Assembly (NCBI GenBank): GCA_041750975.1
Contig: JBGSYN010000060.1
Span: forward strand, 1-25,883
DNA length: 25,883 nucleotides
Direction of reading: 5' to 3'
Origin: JBGSYN01 sp041750975
Lineage (GTDB): Bacteria; Pseudomonadota; Alphaproteobacteria; Geminicoccales; Geminicoccaceae
In this document: positions 15,021-22,595 of the stretch, one piece after another
Position numbering within the stretch: the stretch's first letter is position 1
Layout of the letters: every line of letters starts with the position of its first letter
Notes under the pieces: generated by a model
Databases searched by the model: none
What the model was told of the DNA's origin: nothing
Seen by the model: only the letters and a program-made list of their open reading frames with translations
Translations under genes and position numbers: made by a program

Positions 15021-15042
15021 GAGGGTGCGCAGCCGCACCCTC
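15021..15042. terminator. Hairpin between convergent genes
   Basis: Perfect 9-bp stem GAGGGTGCG / CGCACCCTC with a 4-base loop, starting 8 bases after the DMT remnant's stop and lying 58 bases beyond the convergent MFS stop. No T-tract on either side, so intrinsic termination is plausible but not certain. Confidence 0.55.
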
Positions 15043-15099
15043 AAACTCCCGGCGGGACTTTGCGATTGTGGGGTTCGGGCATTTGCGTGGCGCTGCTGT

Positions 15100-16296
15100 T
15101 CAGATGGAAACCGCTGGCCTGGCCGCGAGTGTCGAGCCGTCGACGGCGGCTTCGTTCGCTTTGACCTTTTGGAACAGGAAATTGACCGGGACGACCGCGG
15201 CGAACAGCAGGATGCCGAACAGGATGGGGGCGAAGGGTCGACTGGTGGTTTCGTAGATCCAGCCGGAGAGAAGCGGGCCTGTCGCCATGAATGCGTAATA
15301 GACGGTGAAGAAGAGGCCCATGCCGAGTGCGCGCCTGTCCGGCCGCATGGCTTTGCCGGAAAGCGCTATGATCACGCCGGCCGGTGCCATGCCGACAAGC
15401 CCGAACAGAAGGCTCGCCAAGAGACCGCCGCCGTTGACGGTGAGCAAAGCCAGGGCAGCGGCGGCACCGATCATGCAAAGAGTGAGCACGATATCGGGAC
15501 GGCCGGTGCGATCGACGATCTGGCCGCAAACGACGCCCGAGACGATCATGATCCAGCTGCCGACGCTGACGATCGCCGCCGCCTTGAAGGCAGTTTGACC
15601 TTGGGCCTCGAGCATTAGGGGCGCAAAGGCGAGATAAGTTACATAGCCAGCGTTGAAAACGCCCCAGGCGACACCGGCAAGCAGAATGAGTTTCAGCTCG
15701 TGACCGCTGAGACCGATGCCCCGCGAGACTTTGACGGCGTCGGTCGGGGCGGGGGGCCGATAGAGTAGCAACAGCGCCAGCGCCGCCAGGGCGCAATAGA
15801 CCGAAGTCGTATAGAAGGGCCAGCGCCAGTTCGTGATTCCGGCCAACCATTCATGACCGATTTGTCCCATGGCGATGCCGAAGGGCCAACTCATCACCAA
15901 CACACTCATCGCCGTAGCGATTTCCCGGCCGGCGAACCATTCGGTCGTCATCTTGGTGAAGTAGAGAGTTGAGAAGACAAACCCGGCACCCGCCAGGACC
16001 CGGCCGGCCCCGATCGTCCAGATATCGTCAGCCATCCCGGACACAACACTTCCAAACGCCATCGCGACCAGGCTGAAGACTGCAATCGCGCGGTCGGAAA
16101 AATAGCGGCCGGCAAAGCCAGCGGGCAGCGCCAGGAACAGGCCCGGAACCATGAAAACACCAATCAGCGCCCCAACTTCAGCGTAATCCAGACCTACGTC
16201 CTCGATCAGATCATCGCTTACCGACCCCAGGGTCTGGAACTGAAAACCCAACCCGATGCGGGCCAGAAACAGCAGCAAGAGCATGCGCCAACGCAT
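15100..16296 (-). CDS. MFS transporter
   Basis: A 398-residue major facilitator superfamily protein with about twelve membrane helices in two six-helix halves. The family loop motif lies between helices 2 and 3 (GFAGRYFSDRAIAV), with its counterpart in the second half (CGQIVDRTGRPD), and there is an AGRVLAGAGFVF helix 4 motif. The basic-aromatic N-terminus (MRWRMLLLLFLARIGLGFQ) begins at an ATG overlapping the upstream gene's stop as TGATG, so translation is probably coupled to the SnoaL-like protein. Substrate cannot be assigned; similarity seems to lie with nitrate/cyanate-type and organic-anion MFS groups only in a general way. Confidence 0.9.
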   Translation of the reverse strand: MRWRMLLLLFLARIGLGFQFQTLGSVSDDLIEDVGLDYAEVGALIGVFMVPGLFLALPAGFAGRYFSDRAIAVFSLVAMAFGSVVSGMADDIWTIGAGRVLAGAGFVFSTLYFTKMTTEWFAGREIATAMSVLVMSWPFGIAMGQIGHEWLAGITNWRWPFYTTSVYCALAALALLLLYRPPAPTDAVKVSRGIGLSGHELKLILLAGVAWGVFNAGYVTYLAFAPLMLEAQGQTAFKAAAIVSVGSWIMIVSGVVCGQIVDRTGRPDIVLTLCMIGAAAALALLTVNGGGLLASLLFGLVGMAPAGVIIALSGKAMRPDRRALGMGLFFTVYYAFMATGPLLSGWIYETTSRPFAPILFGILLFAAVVPVNFLFQKVKANEAAVDGSTLAARPAVSI

Positions 16297-16709
16297 CAGG
16301 CCCAGCCAAGCGCTCGCAACGCGTGGCCATCGTTCCAGACTTTGGTCATGTGGCGGATCAGGGCGCCATCGAAACCGATGACATAGACGTAGTCGGAGGC
16401 GACGACCTTGCCCAAGGGCGGTTTGGGCCCGCCTTCACCGCTGTGGGTCCCGTGGAAGACGGCCGCGGCGACGACGGTGCCTCGCTCGTCGTCGGTCGCG
16501 AACGCCTTGAGCTCATAGCGGCCGTCGGGAATAGGCCCGAGCAGGCACTGCATCCAGTTCGCATAGGCGGCAAGGCTGGTGATCTCGGCGAGCGTGTCGG
16601 CTTGACACGAAAAGGTCGCGTCGTCGTGACACCATGCCTTGCAGCCGTCCCAACCCTTGCCGGTTTCGCAGGCTTCGAAGAATTCTCGTGCGCTTCCGGA
16701 AATCGTCAT
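16296..16709 (-). CDS. SnoaL/NTF2-like protein coupled to MFS gene
   Basis: A 137-residue single-domain protein of the NTF2/SnoaL fold: an N-terminal REFFEACETGKGWDGCKAWCHDDATFSCQA helix-turn-strand pattern (read in two parts), a middle sheet region (YELKAFATDDERGTVVAAAVFHGTHSG) and a closing YVYVIGFDGALIRHMTKVWND strand-helix. Five of its residues are cysteines or clustered near the N-terminus, which is unusual for the fold. GAGGGG precedes the ATG. Its TGA overlaps the MFS start (TGATG), a hallmark of a coupled pair, so it may act on or bind the compound carried by that transporter (inference). It is divergent from the HTH-GAF gene, about 200 bases away, which is a candidate regulator. Confidence 0.85.
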   Translation of the reverse strand: MTISGSAREFFEACETGKGWDGCKAWCHDDATFSCQADTLAEITSLAAYANWMQCLLGPIPDGRYELKAFATDDERGTVVAAAVFHGTHSGEGGPKPPLGKVVASDYVYVIGFDGALIRHMTKVWNDGHALRALGWA

Positions 16710-16910
16710 GGTTCTTGTCCCCTCAATCGATTCGACAGCAAGCGTTCATCGAGAGTGGATGATAAGTCGGAAGCGGCCGGCGGCCTATCCGGCGGATGTA
16801 GTATTGTCTTGTTGCACCTGCAGTATTCTGCCTACTGCATTTGGCGGAGCCGCTGTCGACTGGGCATCCGACATGGCGATTATTGGTATCCACAATTTCA
16901 AGGTGACCGG

Positions 16911-17732
16911 TTGTTGCACGAGGACCTCTTAAGTCGGAGGGAGCTGGAGATCGCCCGGGCCTATGCGACCGGCGACACCTATCACCGGATCGCCGAGCGG
17001 CTCTGCATCGCCCCATCCACCGTGCGGACCCATCTGGCTGCGATCTACCGGAAAATGCGGGTATCCTCGAAGCTCGAGCTGCACCGGCTGCTGGAAGGCG
17101 ATGGCCCACGACAAAAGAGTGGGGCCTCCCAGGCGGCGATCATCTCCGAACTCGCCCTCAGCCTCGAGGAAGCGATCCGCCGTGAACAGGCGCTGAGCGA
17201 GATTCTCAGGATCATCAGCGACTCGGGCGGCCAGCTAGACGAGGTTATCGCCGCGCTGCTCGGCTATGCGCTCGAGCTTTGTGACGCGGAGTTCGGCATT
17301 CTCTTCGAATTTGACGAGCGAAACGGTTTCCGGGTGACCTACAGCCGGGGTATTCCGCAGGCCTTCGAGGACTGGTTCGTGGAACAAGGGGATTTTCGAG
17401 CCGCACCGCAGACCGGTCTCGGACGAATGGCGGCCGGAAATGAGGTCGTGAACATTGTCGATGTCCGCGCCGAAGAGATCTATCGCGAAGGTGATCCTCT
17501 AAGATATGCGACGGCGGAATTGGGGGGTGCCCGATCATTCGTGGCAATTCCGATGCTCGCCGGCAAACGCCTTGTCGGGGCGTTCACGATCTACCGCCAA
17601 AGAGTACGGCCCTTCGACGAAAAGACCATGCGGCTGGCACGAATGTTCGCCGATCAGGGGGTGATTGCCATCGAAAACGCGCGCCTGATGAGCGAGCTTC
17701 GGGGGAAAAGGCGGCAGCCCGAGCATTATTGA
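16911..17732 (+). CDS. LuxR-type HTH plus GAF domain regulator
   Basis: About 273 residues. The N-terminus carries a LuxR/GerE-type helix-turn-helix (about residues 5-60: LLSRRELEIARAYATG, YHRIAERLCIAPSTVRTHLAAIYRKM). A helical linker follows (about 72-100), then a GAF domain (about 105-262, with CDAEFGILFEFD, VTYSRGIP, ARSFVAIPMLAGKRLVGAFTIYR and FADQGVIAIENARLMSELR). The order is reversed relative to most LuxR regulators: HTH first, sensor second. In rhizobial relatives this N-terminal arrangement often precedes longer GAF/cyclase or kinase parts; this protein ends shortly after ENARLMSELR, so C-terminal truncation is possible. Start is uncertain: TTG 16911 is chosen for an AGGTGA site upstream and family resemblance, since no in-frame ATG exists nearby. 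Confidence 0.78.
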   Translation: MLHEDLLSRRELEIARAYATGDTYHRIAERLCIAPSTVRTHLAAIYRKMRVSSKLELHRLLEGDGPRQKSGASQAAIISELALSLEEAIRREQALSEILRIISDSGGQLDEVIAALLGYALELCDAEFGILFEFDERNGFRVTYSRGIPQAFEDWFVEQGDFRAAPQTGLGRMAAGNEVVNIVDVRAEEIYREGDPLRYATAELGGARSFVAIPMLAGKRLVGAFTIYRQRVRPFDEKTMRLARMFADQGVIAIENARLMSELRGKRRQPEHY

Positions 17733-17779
17733 GTGCACGTCCGGCTATCGCATGGCGACCGTTCGTTCCGGTAAGCGCT

Positions 17780-18859
17780 TCAGCGGGTGCTTTGTCGAGC
17801 TTCGCTGATGATGCTCCTTGTCGCCTCCAACAGCCTGTCGCAATCCTCGGAATGGCCGACGGAGATCCTGAGCCAATTTCTGATGCGGTGCTGGTTGAAG
17901 TGGCGGACGAGAATGCCGCGTGATCGAAGGTCCCGGAAAAGCTTCTCGGCCGGGACGCTCTCGTGGGATGCGAACAGGAAATTCGTTGCGGACGGTAGAA
18001 CATTAAAGCCCTGAGATTTGAGGCTTTTCGCCGTTCTGTCGCGGTCGGCCATCACGCACGCCCGGGTCTTCTCAAACCAATCAAGATCGGTCCACGCGGC
18101 AAGCGCACCCTCGAGCGCGAGGCGTCCGACCGGATAGGAATTGAAGCTATCCTTGATGCGTTGGAGCGCTTCGATGAGGTGCGGCTGGGCCACGGCAAAC
18201 CCCACCCGCAAGCTCGCCAGGCTCCGTGACTTCGAGAAGGTCTGCACGACAATCAGGTTCTCGTGGCGCGGCACGAGTTCGACCGCGCTGTCGGCACCAA
18301 AATCGACATAGGCTTCATCGACTATCACGACGACATCTCGGTTTTGCGTCAATATTTGCTCGATGCTCTCGAGGCGCATCATAACACCCGTCGGCGCATT
18401 GGGGTTGGCGATCACGATGCCGCCGCACGGGGCACCATAGTCCCGTGGGTCGCACTCGAACGCCTCGTTGAGTGCGACTTCGCGATACCGAAGCGAGTAG
18501 AGTTCGCACCAAGTCCTGTAGAAGCTGTAAGTCACGTCGGCGAACAGCACCGCCTCGCCGCCGCTGAAAAATGCATTGAAGGAATGCGCCAGAACTTCGT
18601 CGGAGCCGTTGCCCACGAAGATCTGGTCCACGTCCAGCTTGAGGGTGGATGCTATGCCGTGCCGGAGTGCGGCGGCACCAGGGTCGGGATAACGCCTCAG
18701 TCCATCGTCGGTAGCGGCACGGATTGCCTCCAACGCACGCGGCGATGGCCCGTAAGGATTCTCGTTCGTGTTGAGCTTGATGAATGCCTCAAGCTTTGGC
18801 TGCTCCCCCGGAGTATAGGGGACCAGTCGCTTGACCATCGGGCTCCAAAACCTGCTCAT
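17780..18859 (-). CDS. hisC: Histidinol-phosphate aminotransferase-like enzyme
   Basis: A 359-residue fold-type I PLP aminotransferase of the HisC group, which converts imidazole acetol phosphate and glutamate to histidinol phosphate and 2-oxoglutarate. Visible features: LNTNENPYGPSP near the N-terminus (residues 29-40), RRYPDP (55-60), VGNGSDEVL (82-90), NPNAPTG (153-159), DEAYVDF (181-187), the PLP-binding K210 in FSKSRSLASLRVGFA, and a C-terminal LRISVG motif. Length is normal. No other histidine gene is nearby, so it is an orphan copy: it may be a second hisC or use another amino acid (HisC proteins also accept aromatic substrates). The ribosome binding site is weak. Confidence 0.87.
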   Translation of the reverse strand: MSRFWSPMVKRLVPYTPGEQPKLEAFIKLNTNENPYGPSPRALEAIRAATDDGLRRYPDPGAAALRHGIASTLKLDVDQIFVGNGSDEVLAHSFNAFFSGGEAVLFADVTYSFYRTWCELYSLRYREVALNEAFECDPRDYGAPCGGIVIANPNAPTGVMMRLESIEQILTQNRDVVVIVDEAYVDFGADSAVELVPRHENLIVVQTFSKSRSLASLRVGFAVAQPHLIEALQRIKDSFNSYPVGRLALEGALAAWTDLDWFEKTRACVMADRDRTAKSLKSQGFNVLPSATNFLFASHESVPAEKLFRDLRSRGILVRHFNQHRIRNWLRISVGHSEDCDRLLEATRSIISEARQSTR

Positions 18860-18922
18860 GCTTTATGTCTTAGTGCGCATGATCAGCAATTTCGATACCG
18901 CGCCGCAGTGTGTTTGCAGGGA

Positions 18923-19936
18923 TCAGAATCCTTCCAGAACCAGCTTGCCGCGTGCTTTCCCGCTCTCGAGGATAGCGTGGGCACGTTTGAGGTTTTCGGC
19001 ACTGATCGTCCCCAGGGTTTCGGTCGCCGTCGACTTGATCTTTCCGGCGTCCAGCATTGCGGCGACCTCGTTCAATATCTCGCCCTGGCGCGCCATGTCC
19101 GCTGTGCCGAACAGGGACCGGGTGAACATCAGCTCCCAATGGGTGGAGACGGCTTTCATCTTGAACGGCATTACATCGAGCGTCTCGGGATCGTCGATCA
19201 GGCCGAACCGCCCTTGCGGCGCGATCAGCTCGGCGATCTGGCCGATATAGGTGCCGGTGTGGTTGGTGGAAAACACGAAGCCTGGAGCGCCCATTCCGAG
19301 GGCTTCGATCTGTGCGGGCAGGGGCTTGTGATGATCGATGACGTGGTGCGCGCCCAATTCGGTGACCCAGGCTTGCGTTTCCTGGCGCGAGGCGCTCGCG
19401 ATGACTGTCAAATCCGTCAGCGCCCGCAAAAGCTGGATCGCGATCGATCCGACTCCGCCTGAGCCGCCGATGATGACTACGGCAGGTGCTGCGCCCGGAA
19501 CCGGATCGGTTACCTTGAGCCGGTCGAACAGCATCTCGTAGGCGGTAAGGGTGGTCAGCGGCAGTGCTGCGGCTCCAGCCGCCGAAGCTGTCTGCGGTTT
19601 GCGGCCGACGATGCGTTCGTCGACGAGGTGGAATTCGGCATTCGTTCCGGGGCGGTTGATGGCACCCGCATACCAGACCATGTCGCCCGGTGCGAACGCT
19701 GTCGCCTCTTCGCCTGTCGCAACGACCTCGCCGACGGCGTCCCAGCCCAGCACGGCGGGGCCGTTGCCTTCGGGCGGTCGTCGCATGCGGATCTTGTAGT
19801 CCACAGGATTGACCGAGACAGCCTGCACCCGGACCAAAAGATCACGGCCCTTCGGCTCGGGTTTCTCCATCTCGAAATCGATCAGGGCGTCATCGCGGTC
19901 AATGGAGCCGGTAGCGGTATAACCGATGGCTTTCAT
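18923..19936 (-). CDS. Zinc-type alcohol dehydrogenase-like MDR oxidoreductase
   Basis: A 337-residue medium-chain dehydrogenase/reductase of the quinone-oxidoreductase-like branch (the 'zinc-binding alcohol dehydrogenase family', as in TIGR02817). The GroES-like domain has VQAVSVNPVDYKIR (38-51), VLGWDAVGEV (63-72) and the FAPGDMVWYAG turn (81-91). The Rossmann domain has IIGGSGGVGSIAIQLL for NADPH binding and a following SRQETQAWVTELGAHHVIDH segment. The cysteine cluster of structural-zinc alcohol dehydrogenases is absent, so it is probably zinc-free despite the family name. Likely reaction: NADPH-dependent reduction of enones or quinones. The ATG overlaps the stop of a 26-codon upstream ORF. 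Confidence 0.9.
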   Translation of the reverse strand: MKAIGYTATGSIDRDDALIDFEMEKPEPKGRDLLVRVQAVSVNPVDYKIRMRRPPEGNGPAVLGWDAVGEVVATGEEATAFAPGDMVWYAGAINRPGTNAEFHLVDERIVGRKPQTASAAGAAALPLTTLTAYEMLFDRLKVTDPVPGAAPAVVIIGGSGGVGSIAIQLLRALTDLTVIASASRQETQAWVTELGAHHVIDHHKPLPAQIEALGMGAPGFVFSTNHTGTYIGQIAELIAPQGRFGLIDDPETLDVMPFKMKAVSTHWELMFTRSLFGTADMARQGEILNEVAAMLDAGKIKSTATETLGTISAENLKRAHAILESGKARGKLVLEGF

Positions 19937-20013
19937 ATTCTCTTTCGCGCTGCCCGAACGAGATCTTCTTTATCTTCGGCAGCATTGGTTGGTGCGAGAA
20001 TGGTCAATGTCAT
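19933..20013 (-). CDS. 26-codon upstream ORF overlapping MDR start
   Basis: A short ORF (begins MTLTILAPTNAAED, ends RAARKRI) with the strong site AAAGGAG upstream of its ATG. Its TGA overlaps the MDR start as ATGA. The MDR gene itself has only a weak site, so translation is probably coupled. It may be a leader peptide or the ends of an older gene; composition is charged and helical. No family recognised. Confidence 0.45.
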   Translation of the reverse strand: MTLTILAPTNAAEDKEDLVRAARKRI

Positions 20014-20159
20014 GGCGTGAACTCCTTTCGACGTCCCGGGCCTCAGGGGCATATGACTGTGCAGAAAATTTCTCGCAAGGACGTACGTCTTGGGCAGATA
20101 AGCACGCAATGGATCCCGTTGGGCCGGGCTACACTACGGCGGCACCAGGGTTGGACCGC

Positions 20160-20300
20160 ACGCCGAAAGGAATTCTATTGGGTCTTCCTGCAAATGGGAA
20201 GAGAGTCGCATTCTCCGAGAACGTATTCTTTGAGGCTCGAGACGAACGGATTGAGAAAGTCTGGTCGGTCATCCACAAGGACGCTATCGAATCTCAGCTT
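20160..20300 (+). pseudogene. Ester-cyclase/SnoaL-like gene remnant
   Basis: A 47-codon stretch in one frame matches the C-terminal signature of ester cyclases: GLPANGKRVAFSENVFFE followed by RDERIEKVWSVIHKDAIESQL, the usual 'G.P.TGK.V.F' and 'I.EVWSV.DK...QL' blocks. Upstream sequence in this frame lacks the family's earlier strands and no start with a ribosome binding site is present, so this is the decayed tail of a third SnoaL-type gene in the window. The frame continues open toward the next gene without homology. Confidence 0.6.
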
Positions 20301-20459
20301 TTGGGCCAAGTCTATTGCTCCTCGGAACCCATCGGCGCCGGTCAAAACATCGCCTGCAAGGCTGGTCCCAAGGCTGTCCGAAAGAATAAAATTGCTTCCC
20401 GATATCGCGTGTGGGACCCTGAAGAGCAGACTTTGCTGCGGATATTAAGGGGGACAACC

Positions 20460-20720
20460 ATGCCAAAAATTCTCATTACACACGAAGTCGACGACGTCGC
20501 ACACTGGCTTGCGTCGCCCAAACGGAAAGAAGTCTTCGCCTCCGTGGCCAAGGATATTCGCACCTTCGTCAACCCCAACGACGCCAACAGTGTAGGGCTG
20601 ACGATGGACATTTCCGACATGGCTGCGTTTGAGGCGGTCTTGAAGAGTGAGGCTGGTCAAGCCGCCGCGAAGTACGATGGTGTCCGCACCGACACCATCA
20701 TTGTTCTTGTCGAAGGTTGA
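20460..20720 (+). CDS. Small conserved-looking protein, 86 residues
   Basis: AAGGGGG lies at good spacing before this ATG, defining an 86-residue protein; the same frame is open for much longer upstream but that part holds only a gene remnant. The sequence (MPKILITHEVDDVAHWL at the start; SVGLTMDISDMAAFEAVL in the middle; DTIIVLVEG at the end) alternates strands and helices like a small ferredoxin-like/dimeric alpha-beta barrel protein. I recall similar uncharacterised proteins with a 'VDDV.HWL.S.KR.E.F' opening, but cannot name a family. No catalytic residues are evident. It stands alone between remnants and the DUF1254 gene. Confidence 0.75.
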   Translation: MPKILITHEVDDVAHWLASPKRKEVFASVAKDIRTFVNPNDANSVGLTMDISDMAAFEAVLKSEAGQAAAKYDGVRTDTIIVLVEG

Positions 20721-20895
20721 CAGGAAGCTGCTGATCCTATCATCCGTGAGACGGCCGGGTCCCGGGCCGGGCTCGGCCGATCTGGCGAGGCCTTTATGCT
20801 CGTGAAATAGTCCTATAAAAGCCAGATTAAGATATCGGCCGCGACAGCCGCGGCATGCCTCACGCTTTGCATTAGTCACTACAATAGGCTAGTTG

Positions 20896-22506
20896 ATGAT
20901 AAGACTGACCTCGATCAGCATTTTTGTGCTTGCCGTCGCTCTTGGACCGAGTTGGGCTGATGTCTCGCAAGAGACGATCGACGCGCTCGGCACGCCCGAC
21001 AGCGTCGAGACATCGATCGGAACGCTGGACTTCAAGGACGGCGCGCCCAGCGCCGAGACCGCGCAGAAGGTTTTCGACGCGCTCGACTTCGCCCGCGCGC
21101 TGAACGTCTATAACAACAGCTTCCGCGGCGCGTCCGCCCTGGGGTTCCACAAGGGCTTCCAGAGCATCGGTGCGGACTACAACGACGTCGCCATCACGTC
21201 TGAGCTGCTCGATTCGGCCTCGCTGTTCCTGACCGGGAACTCCGACACCGTCTATTACATCTCCGTCATCGACCTCTCCAACGGGCCGATGGTCATCGAA
21301 CAGCCCTCCGACGCCGTGGGCACCATCAACGACATGTGGTTCTCGTGGATCATCGACATCGGCAAGCCGGGACCGGATCGTGGCCGGGGCGGCAAGTACC
21401 TGATCGTCGGGCATGATTACGACGGCCCGCTGCCCGAGGGCGGCTACTTCGTCGCGCACTCCAAGACCAACCGGGTCCTCTACGCCTCGCGCGCCTACCT
21501 GGTGGACAACGATCCCAAGCCGGCGGTCGAGAACATCAAGGCCAACATGAAGATCTACCCCTATACAGAGGGCGGTTTCGGCACCAGCATCGCCGAGGCG
21601 CTGACCGGCGCGGTCCGCCTCGGGGAAGACCCGGCGGTCCCGGAGATGAAGTTCGTCGAGTTCAGCGGTGTGTCGATGAACACCATCCCGCCCAGCGATA
21701 TCGGCTTCTACGAATGGATCAACGAGAACGTCCAGGCCGAGCCCGCGACCAGCTATGACGTGGAACTCGCCGGCCAGCTCGCCGCCATCGGCATCGTCAA
21801 GGGCAAGGAATTCGCCCCCGACGAACGGATGAAGAAGATCCTGTCTGACGCCGCCGCCGTCGGCCTGGCGGCCGGCCGGGTGCTGAACTGGCGTCCCTAT
21901 TCGGAACACCCGGACTGGGCCTATTACGACGGGTCGATGTGGGGGAGCATGCTCTGGGAGGGCGGCGCCTACTTCGAAACGCCGCCGCCCGCATTCGAGG
22001 ACGGCGTTTTCAAGCCGTTCCCGCCCACCGGCGCCCGCACCCTCGATTCGCGCATCGCCTTCTACTACGGCTACACGCTCGACAGCCCCGCCATGATCAT
22101 GAACATCCCCCGCGTGGGCTCGCAGTATCTGATGGCCTTCCTCGATCCCGCGGGCGACGTGTTCGACGGCGCGAAGACCTACAAGGTGACGCTGCCCAAG
22201 GATATCCCGGCCGAGGCGTTCTGGTCGTTGACCGTCTACGACAACCAGACCCGCTCGATGCTGCCGACGCCGCAGAAATACCCGCGCGCCGGCAGCCAGA
22301 GCTACCCCTCGCCGGCGGCGACGATCGCCGAGGACGGCTCAACCACCGTCTGGTTCGCGCCCGAGCAGCCCGACGGCGTGGATCGCGGCAACTGGGTTCA
22401 GACCGACCCGGAAAAGGGCTGGTTCACCATCCTCCGCCTCTACAGCCCGCTGCCGAGCTTCTTCGACAAGTCCTGGCAGCCCAGCGAAATCGAACTGGTC
22501 GAATAA
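20896..22506 (+). CDS. Exported DUF1254/DUF1214 protein (paralogue 2)
   Basis: A 536-residue protein with a Sec signal peptide (MIRLTSISIFVLAVALGPSWA, cut near residue 21). Residues about 60-200 carry the DUF1254 domain (ALDFARALNVYNNSF, LTGNSDTVYYISVIDLSNGPMVIE in two blocks, NDMWFSWIIDIG). The C-terminal DUF1214 domain includes DIPAEAFWSLTVYDNQTRSML, GSTTVWFAPEQPDG and WFTILRLYSPLPSFFDKSW. It is longer than paralogue 1 (2916-4334) and diverges strongly, so it is not a recent duplicate. An in-frame TTG lies just before the ATG. The ribosome binding site is weak. Function of the family is not established; export places it in the periplasm. A hairpin follows the stop. Confidence 0.9.
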   Translation: MIRLTSISIFVLAVALGPSWADVSQETIDALGTPDSVETSIGTLDFKDGAPSAETAQKVFDALDFARALNVYNNSFRGASALGFHKGFQSIGADYNDVAITSELLDSASLFLTGNSDTVYYISVIDLSNGPMVIEQPSDAVGTINDMWFSWIIDIGKPGPDRGRGGKYLIVGHDYDGPLPEGGYFVAHSKTNRVLYASRAYLVDNDPKPAVENIKANMKIYPYTEGGFGTSIAEALTGAVRLGEDPAVPEMKFVEFSGVSMNTIPPSDIGFYEWINENVQAEPATSYDVELAGQLAAIGIVKGKEFAPDERMKKILSDAAAVGLAAGRVLNWRPYSEHPDWAYYDGSMWGSMLWEGGAYFETPPPAFEDGVFKPFPPTGARTLDSRIAFYYGYTLDSPAMIMNIPRVGSQYLMAFLDPAGDVFDGAKTYKVTLPKDIPAEAFWSLTVYDNQTRSMLPTPQKYPRAGSQSYPSPAATIAEDGSTTVWFAPEQPDGVDRGNWVQTDPEKGWFTILRLYSPLPSFFDKSWQPSEIELVE

Positions 22507-22510
22507 TCCA

Positions 22511-22544
22511 GAAAGGCGCACTCTTTGGCAGGAGCGCGCCTTTC
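22511..22544 (+). terminator. Hairpin after DUF1254 gene
   Basis: Perfect 9-bp inverted repeat GAAAGGCGC / GCGCCTTTC with a 16-base loop, five bases past the stop codon. The downstream arm ends in CTTTCC, with no long T-tract. It probably acts as a terminator or mRNA 3' end stabiliser. Confidence 0.5.
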
Positions 22545-22595
22545 CAGACCGCATACGAGATGGCTAAGCCTGGTTCTTTCCGCTAGGCAGGCGGA

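Noticed and set aside
16323..16910. N-terminal extension of the HTH-GAF frame by 196 codons
   Set aside because: It is antisense to the SnoaL-like gene and shows no domain; homologous N-termini begin near LLSRRELEIA.
18263..19462. A 399-codon plus-strand frame spanning hisC and the MDR gene
   Set aside because: It is antisense to two well-supported enzymes and has no recognisable motifs.
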